64,000 nucleotides of DNA, from contig CACYME010000017.1 in assembly GCA_902775475.1 (NCBI GenBank), positions 1 through 64,000 on the forward strand. The letters are read 5' to 3'. The notes beneath the pieces are model-generated. The model had not been told where the DNA came from. It did no database searches and was given only the letters and a program-made list of their open reading frames with translations. Source of the stretch: an uncultured Prevotellaceae bacterium. Its GTDB lineage: Bacteria > Bacteroidota > Bacteroidia > Bacteroidales > Bacteroidaceae. The stretch's first letter is position 1. Every line of letters begins with the position of its first letter. Made by a program: the position numbers and the translations under genes. Positions 59,549 through 64,000 of this stretch are shown in pieces.

Positions 59549-60238
59549 CTACGGCAGCTTGGCGATGACGGTGAGGTCGCCGGTGGTGGCCTGCCCCATC
59601 TTCACGCAGGGCTGCGAGCCCAGTGGCAGATAGACGTCGACGCGCGAGCCGAGCTTGATGAAGCCCAGATGCTCGTCGATGTAGCATTCCTCCAGGTCCT
59701 TGGCGTAGGTGACGATGCGGCGGGCCATGGCTCCGGCAATCTGGCGCACCAGCACCTGCTGGCCGTCGGGGGTCTCTATCATCGTGTCGGCGCGCTCGTT
59801 CTCCTCGCTGGCCTTCGGCAGCCATGCCTTGTGGTAGTTGCCGTCGAAGTGGCGCACGAACTTCACCTGGCCGTCAACGGGGAACCAGTTGGCGTGAACG
59901 TTAAGCGGACTCATGAAAATGCTAATCATCAGCCGGCGGTCGTGGAAATAGTCGTTCTCGTCGGTCTCCTCCACCACAACAATCTTGCCGTCGGCAGGAG
60001 CCACCACCACTTTCTCGGTGTCGCCGCTGAAATAGCGGATAGGGCAGCGGTAGAAGTTGAGCACCAGCAGCCACACCATGCCAAACACCACCACGAAGGC
60101 GGCAAATGGTATCCAAGTGTCGAAAGAACGCCAAAGAATGACAGCTATTGCCACCAGCGCAAAGAAGCTGTAGAACAGTTCGTTGGTGCCTTCACGGTGA
60201 ATGCGTATCTTTTTCAGTTTCTTTATTCTTTTTCCCAT
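59549..60238 (-). CDS. psd: Phosphatidylserine decarboxylase
   Basis: 229 aa, the short archaeal/Bacteroidetes-type enzyme that converts phosphatidylserine to phosphatidylethanolamine. It should self-cleave at the serine in [14 protein letters not shown] (LGS motif) to form the pyruvoyl group. [17 protein letters not shown] and [15 protein letters not shown] are family segments. Two N-terminal hydrophobic helices ([14 protein letters not shown] and [20 protein letters not shown]) anchor it in the inner membrane. The -7 box at 60283 drives the psd-pssA-DUF4834 unit. Confidence 0.93.
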   Translation of the reverse strand: MGKRIKKLKKIRIHREGTNELFYSFFALVAIAVILWRSFDTWIPFAAFVVVFGMVWLLVLNFYRCPIRYFSGDTEKVVVAPADGKIVVVEETDENDYFHDRRLMISIFMSPLNVHANWFPVDGQVKFVRHFDGNYHKAWLPKASEENERADTMIETPDGQQVLVRQIAGAMARRIVTYAKDLEECYIDEHLGFIKLGSRVDVYLPLGSQPCVKMGQATTGDLTVIAKLP

Positions 60239-60282
60239 CGGTTAAGTCTTGCCAAAATGCCGCTTTAAGGGCAAATTGCGTG

Positions 60283-60290
60283 CAAAGGTA
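60283..60290 (-). promoter_or_regulatory. -7 box TACCTTTG for psd
   Basis: Exact box on the minus strand 44 nt before the psd ATG. Confidence 0.7.
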
Positions 60291-60416
60291 CTGTTTTTTT
60301 GGCAAATGGCAAACATTTTTCTCAATCTTTTATTGTTTTTTGAGCAAAATGGTCAATAGAGGCATCAAAATAGACCCTATCCGTAAAAATCCGACGTGGG
60401 CGAACAAAAATCCACG

Positions 60417-60444
60417 ACGAGCGAACAAAGACGAGCGAACAAAG
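60417..60444. repeat. 14-bp tandem duplication upstream of susC
   Basis: ACGAGCGAACAAAG repeated twice in tandem (60417, 60431), with a degenerate GGGCGAACAAAAA at 60399. It lies 55-80 bp upstream of the susC -7 box and could be a regulator site. Confidence 0.7.
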
Positions 60445-60498
60445 AACCGATGTGCACGGATTTTCGACAGAAAACTTGCATATTCAAAGAAAAAGCAG

Positions 60499-60506
60499 TA
60501 ACTTTG
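60499..60506 (+). promoter_or_regulatory. -7 box TAACTTTG for susC
   Basis: Exact box, 47 nt before the susC ATG at 60554. Confidence 0.7.
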
Positions 60507-60553
60507 CACCGAATTATCACCAATCCACCCACAACGTGCTACGATTTTTTCAG

Positions 60554-63500
60554 ATGAACAAAAGGCTAACGATACTTTTTGCGATTTTTTTCATGACCAT
60601 AGGCCTTTCGGCCCAATCTCTACTCTCAGGAACAGTTGTCGAAGCCGACGGTGAGCCAGCCATCGGTGCGACGGTAAAAGTGCAAGGTACGACGACCGCC
60701 GCCGTGACCGACGTCAACGGTCGCTTCAGCATAGCCGTGGCTGAGGGCAAGAAGCTCGTGGTGAGCTACGTGGGCATGGAGACGCAGACCGTGACGGCCC
60801 GTCAGGGCATGCGCGTGGTGCTGCAAGCTGCCCAGAGCGTGATGGTAGAAGAGGTGGTGGTGACGGGCATGCAGAAGGTGGACAAGCGCACTTTCACCGG
60901 CTCGACGACGAAGGTGAACGCCGCCGACGCGAAGATTGACGGCGTGGCCGACATCAGCCGAGCGCTCGAGGGCCGTGCCGCCGGTGTGACGGTACAGAAC
61001 GTCAGCGGCACCTTTGGTGCTGCGCCGAAGATTCGCGTGCGTGGTGCCACCAGCATCTACGGTGCCTCGAAACCGCTGTGGGTGGTCGACGGTGTCATCC
61101 TCGAAGACGTCATCGACGTGTCGGCCGACGACCTCTCCTCTGGCGACGCCAACACGCTTATATCCAGTGCCATTGCCGGCCTGAACAGCGACGACATCGA
61201 GTCGTTCGAGGTGCTCAAGGACGGTTCGGCCACGTCTATCTACGGTGCACGCGCCATGGCCGGCGTCATCGCCGTGACCACGAAGAAGGGCCGCGCCGGG
61301 CACAACCGCATCAGCTACACCGGCGAGTACACCCTGCGCCTGAAGCCCTCCTACTCCACGTTCAACATCATGAACTCGCAGGACCAGATGTCGGTCTACC
61401 AGGAACTGCAGCAGAAAGGCTACCTGAACTATGCCGAGACGGCCAACGCCTCGGAGTGTGGCATCTACGGCAAGATGTACCAGATGCTCTCGCAGTACGA
61501 CCCCGTAACGAAGACCTTCGCCTTAGACAACAACGACGAGGCCATTGCCGCCTACCTGCGTGCTGCCGAATACCGCAACACCGACTGGTTCGACAAGCTC
61601 TTCTCAAACGGCATCCAGCACTCCCACTCCGTGTCGATGGAGGGCGGAAGCGAGAAGACCACCTATCGCGCCTCGGTGAGCGCACTGATGGACCCCGGAT
61701 GGACGAAGCAGAGCAAGGTGGAGCGCTATACGGCCAACATCAACGCCGACTTCAACCTGTCGAAACAGCTGTCGCTGAAGGTCATCTCGAGTACCTCGTT
61801 CCGCAAACAGAAAGCCCCCGGCACGCTCTCGCGCAGCGTGGACCCCGTGGCAGGAGGCGTCAGCCGCTCGTTCGACATCAACCCCTACTCATACGCGCTG
61901 AACACCAGCCGCGCACTCGACCCCACGGCCTACTACACCCGCAATTATGCCCCGTTCAACATCTTCAATGAACTGGAAAACAACTACATCGACCTGAAGT
62001 CGCAGGAGTTCCGCCTGCAAGGCCAGCTCACCTACAAGCCCATCCGCAAGGTGGAGCTGCAGGCGCTGGGCAGCATCCGCCACGTGGGCACACAGCAGGA
62101 GCACTTCATCCGCGAGGCCAGCAATCAGGCCATGGCCTACCGCGCCATGGACAACTCCACCATCCGCTCGCACAACCCCTATCTCTACACCGACCCCGAC
62201 AACATCTACGCGCTGCCCGTGTCGGTGATGCCCGAAGGAGGCATTCTCCGCCGGTCGGACAACAGCATCTTCACCTACAACCTGCGCACCTCGGCCAGCT
62301 ACAACGATGTCTTCGCCGAGAAGCACCAGCTGAATCTCTACGGCGGCATGGAGGTGACCAGCAGCAACCGCAGCCGCTCTGACAACACCAACATGGGCGT
62401 GCTCTTCGACAGCGGCAAACTGAGCAGCTTCAACTACCTTGCCTTCAAGCAGATGCAGGAGCGCAACACCAGCTACTACGGCCTCGACGACTACCGTGAG
62501 CGCAACGCCGCCTTCTTTCTGAACGGCACCTACACCTTCGACCGCCGCTACGTCGTCAACGGCACCTTCCGCTACGAGGGCACTAATCGCATGGGGCGCT
62601 CGCGCTCAGCCCGCTGGCTACCCACGTGGAACGTCAGCGGCCGCTGGAATGCCGACGAGGAGGCGTTTTTCGAGAAGCTGCAACCCGTGCTCAGTGCCCT
62701 CTCCGTTCGCGCCAGCTACTCGCTGACCGCCGACCGCGGCCCGTCGGACGTAACGAACTCCACCTACATCGTCATGCCCACCTCGCCATGGCGACCGTTC
62801 ACCAGCGTAAAAGAGAGCGGCATCCGGCTCGACTCGCCCGCCAACCTCGACCTCACCTACGAGAAGAAGCACGAGCTGAGCTTAGGCATCGACGCCGGCT
62901 TCCTCGACAACCGCATCAACCTGACCCTCGACTGGTACCGCCGCAACAACTACGACCTCATCGGCCCCATTTTCACCGCGGGCTATGCCGGCGGAGGCAT
63001 TGAGCAGCGCGCCAACACGGCCGAGATGACCGCCGACGGCATCGAGGTGAGCCTCTCGACGGTGAACATCAAGACGAAGGACTTCTCATGGTCCACCAGT
63101 CTGGTCTATTCGCACACTCACAACAAGGTGACGAGCCTCATGTCGCGCAAGCGCCTCATCGACCTGCTCACCAGCAGCAGCGAGGCCAGCCTGGAGGGCT
63201 ATCCCGTGAACAGCCTGTTCTCCATCCCCTTCGCCGGACTGAACAAGGAGGGCCTGCCCACCTTCGACATCGGCAATGGACGCACCACCGTCACCGACAT
63301 CTACTTCCAGGAGACCGACCCCGAGGCCATGGCCTTCCTGAAGTTCTCCGGCACCATCGACCCCACCGACATGGGCTCTATAGGCAACGTCGTGAAGTGG
63401 CGCGGACTGACGCTGAACCTCTTCGTCACCTACAGCTTCGGCAACGTCATCCGCCTCGACCCTGTCTTTGCCAGCCGCTACAGCGACCTGACGGCCATGC

Positions 63501-63877
63501 CGAAGGAGTTCAAGAACCGATGGATGGTGCCCGGCGACGAGCAGAAGACCGACATCCCCGTCATTGCCAGCTCACGACAGAACCGCAACAACACCGACCT
63601 GGGCTATGCCTATAATGCCTATAACTATTCTACGGCTCGCGTGGCGAAGGGCGACTTCATCCGCATGAAGGAGATTTCGGTCAACTACGACTTTCCCCGC
63701 AATCTCGTCTCCCGCCTGGGGCTCTCCACGCTTGGCCTGAAGCTGCAGGCCACCAACCTCTTCCTCCTCTACAGCGACAAGAAGCTGAACGGCCAGGACC
63801 CGGAGTTCACCAACGCCGGCGGTGTGGCCGTGCCCATGCCCAAGCAGTTCACCATGACGGTCCGACTGGGTATTTGA
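60554..63877 (+). CDS. SusC/RagA-family TonB-dependent outer-membrane transporter
   Basis: 1107 aa from ATG 60554 (MNKRLTILFAIFFMTIGLSA); the longer frame lies upstream of the promoter box. A carboxypeptidase-regulatory domain (GTVVEADGEPAIGATVKVQG to about residue 100) is followed by the TonB-box region (EEVVVTGMQKVDKRTFTG) and a plug (IRVRGATSIYG, VVDGVILEDVIDVSADD, IESFEVLKDGSATSIYGARA). A 22-strand barrel ends in FTMTVRLGI. It imports a ligand across the outer membrane with TonB energy, together with a SusD-like lipoprotein. The substrate cannot be told; no glycoside hydrolases or peptidases are in view. A susD-type gene appears to start at 63925. Confidence 0.93.
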   Translation: MNKRLTILFAIFFMTIGLSAQSLLSGTVVEADGEPAIGATVKVQGTTTAAVTDVNGRFSIAVAEGKKLVVSYVGMETQTVTARQGMRVVLQAAQSVMVEEVVVTGMQKVDKRTFTGSTTKVNAADAKIDGVADISRALEGRAAGVTVQNVSGTFGAAPKIRVRGATSIYGASKPLWVVDGVILEDVIDVSADDLSSGDANTLISSAIAGLNSDDIESFEVLKDGSATSIYGARAMAGVIAVTTKKGRAGHNRISYTGEYTLRLKPSYSTFNIMNSQDQMSVYQELQQKGYLNYAETANASECGIYGKMYQMLSQYDPVTKTFALDNNDEAIAAYLRAAEYRNTDWFDKLFSNGIQHSHSVSMEGGSEKTTYRASVSALMDPGWTKQSKVERYTANINADFNLSKQLSLKVISSTSFRKQKAPGTLSRSVDPVAGGVSRSFDINPYSYALNTSRALDPTAYYTRNYAPFNIFNELENNYIDLKSQEFRLQGQLTYKPIRKVELQALGSIRHVGTQQEHFIREASNQAMAYRAMDNSTIRSHNPYLYTDPDNIYALPVSVMPEGGILRRSDNSIFTYNLRTSASYNDVFAEKHQLNLYGGMEVTSSNRSRSDNTNMGVLFDSGKLSSFNYLAFKQMQERNTSYYGLDDYRERNAAFFLNGTYTFDRRYVVNGTFRYEGTNRMGRSRSARWLPTWNVSGRWNADEEAFFEKLQPVLSALSVRASYSLTADRGPSDVTNSTYIVMPTSPWRPFTSVKESGIRLDSPANLDLTYEKKHELSLGIDAGFLDNRINLTLDWYRRNNYDLIGPIFTAGYAGGGIEQRANTAEMTADGIEVSLSTVNIKTKDFSWSTSLVYSHTHNKVTSLMSRKRLIDLLTSSSEASLEGYPVNSLFSIPFAGLNKEGLPTFDIGNGRTTVTDIYFQETDPEAMAFLKFSGTIDPTDMGSIGNVVKWRGLTLNLFVTYSFGNVIRLDPVFASRYSDLTAMPKEFKNRWMVPGDEQKTDIPVIASSRQNRNNTDLGYAYNAYNYSTARVAKGDFIRMKEISVNYDFPRNLVSRLGLSTLGLKLQATNLFLLYSDKKLNGQDPEFTNAGGVAVPMPKQFTMTVRLGI

Positions 63878-63924
63878 GCGGGCTTCGCCCTAAATATTAA
63901 TGAAAAGTGAAAAAAAGGAACATA

Positions 63925-64000
63925 ATGATTATTAAGACAACAGACATAGGTAGATGGATAAAGAAAGGACGAATGATAGCCTGGGCCTTATCATTTATCG
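63925..64000 (+). CDS. Start of a downstream gene, probably SusD/RagB family (cut by window end)
   Basis: About 25 codons are visible: MIIKTTDIGRWIKKGRMIAW followed by hydrophobic residues. It begins 47 bp after susC on the same strand and looks like a basic N-region leading into a signal sequence, as expected for the SusD lipoprotein that partners SusC. The inner ATG at codon 17 could be the real start. Identity rests on position only. Confidence 0.5.
   Translation, partial: MIIKTTDIGRWIKKGRMIAWALSFI

Larger units (their letters stand above)
60239..60553. other. Divergent region between psd and susC
   Basis: 315 bp with promoter boxes for both genes (60283 minus, 60499 plus) and a 14-bp tandem duplication (60417-60444). 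A reading frame that precedes susC here is not conserved-looking. Confidence 0.6.

Overview
The window looks like chromosomal DNA of a Bacteroidales bacterium, most likely Prevotellaceae. Three things point there: many promoters of the Bacteroidetes type (TAnnTTTG at -7, with no Shine-Dalgarno before most genes), a SusC/RagA TonB-dependent receptor with the start of a probable SusD, and phylum-typical gene orders such as guaB-PPIase-PPIase-ostA-mutL, clpP-clpX-recQ, yceD-rpmF-fabH-era and psd-pssA-DUF4834. Genes are GC-rich by eye. Intergenic regions are AT-rich and unusually full of short repeats.

Layout. 1-4019: rsmD with a DUF3822 gene and a small membrane protein, divergent from a RecD/Dda-like helicase and an HD-domain protein. 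4100-10897: an LptD-like protein, a PafA-like alkaline phosphatase (convergent), a ParE/RelE-type toxin-antitoxin pair and a histidine acid phosphatase. 11078-17498: first envelope module, made of a giant coiled-coil surface lipoprotein, a small lipoprotein and an OmpA protein. 17957-22414: asnS, a RluB-type pseudouridine synthase with a long disordered N-terminus, purB and tRNA-Val(UAC). 22599-24456: an unknown envelope protein and a repeat-rich gap of 784 bp. 24457-31428: second envelope module, made of a coiled-coil lipoprotein, an OmpA protein and an MBG-domain protein with a type IX secretion-like C-terminus.

31602-39652 is one long probable operon (guaB, two parvulin chaperones, OstA-like, a small membrane protein, mutL) that combines outer-membrane and LPS biogenesis with purine synthesis and repair. 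40090-44241 is clpP-clpX-recQ. 44579-47360 is DUF177-rpmF-fabH-era. 47543-50911 is a BlaI-controlled operon: repressor, DUF6624 lipoprotein, and an M56 peptidase fused to TonB and plug-like domains. It has two near-perfect operators upstream and is divergent from an ECF sigma/anti-sigma operon (51263-53570). A histidine kinase and a carboxypeptidase-regulatory-like protein follow. 55600-56860 is a low-GC island with a broken small gene and an orphan gene. The window ends with birA, pyrH, phospholipid synthesis (psd, pssA, DUF4834) and susC with the first codons of a probable susD.

The main novelty is in three places. First, two paralogous coiled-coil lipoprotein/OmpA loci may form a cell-envelope stalk or tether system. 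Second, the BlaI/DUF6624/M56-TonB-plug operon looks like a sensor circuit unlike classical beta-lactam sensing. Third, several families of intergenic elements recur: palindrome or direct-repeat arrays with 21-22 bp period, a MITE-like element present twice, GTCAACGCC repeats at three loci, and short tandem repeats inside operon gaps. Coordinates were read by hand, and family assignments come from recognised motifs rather than database searches.
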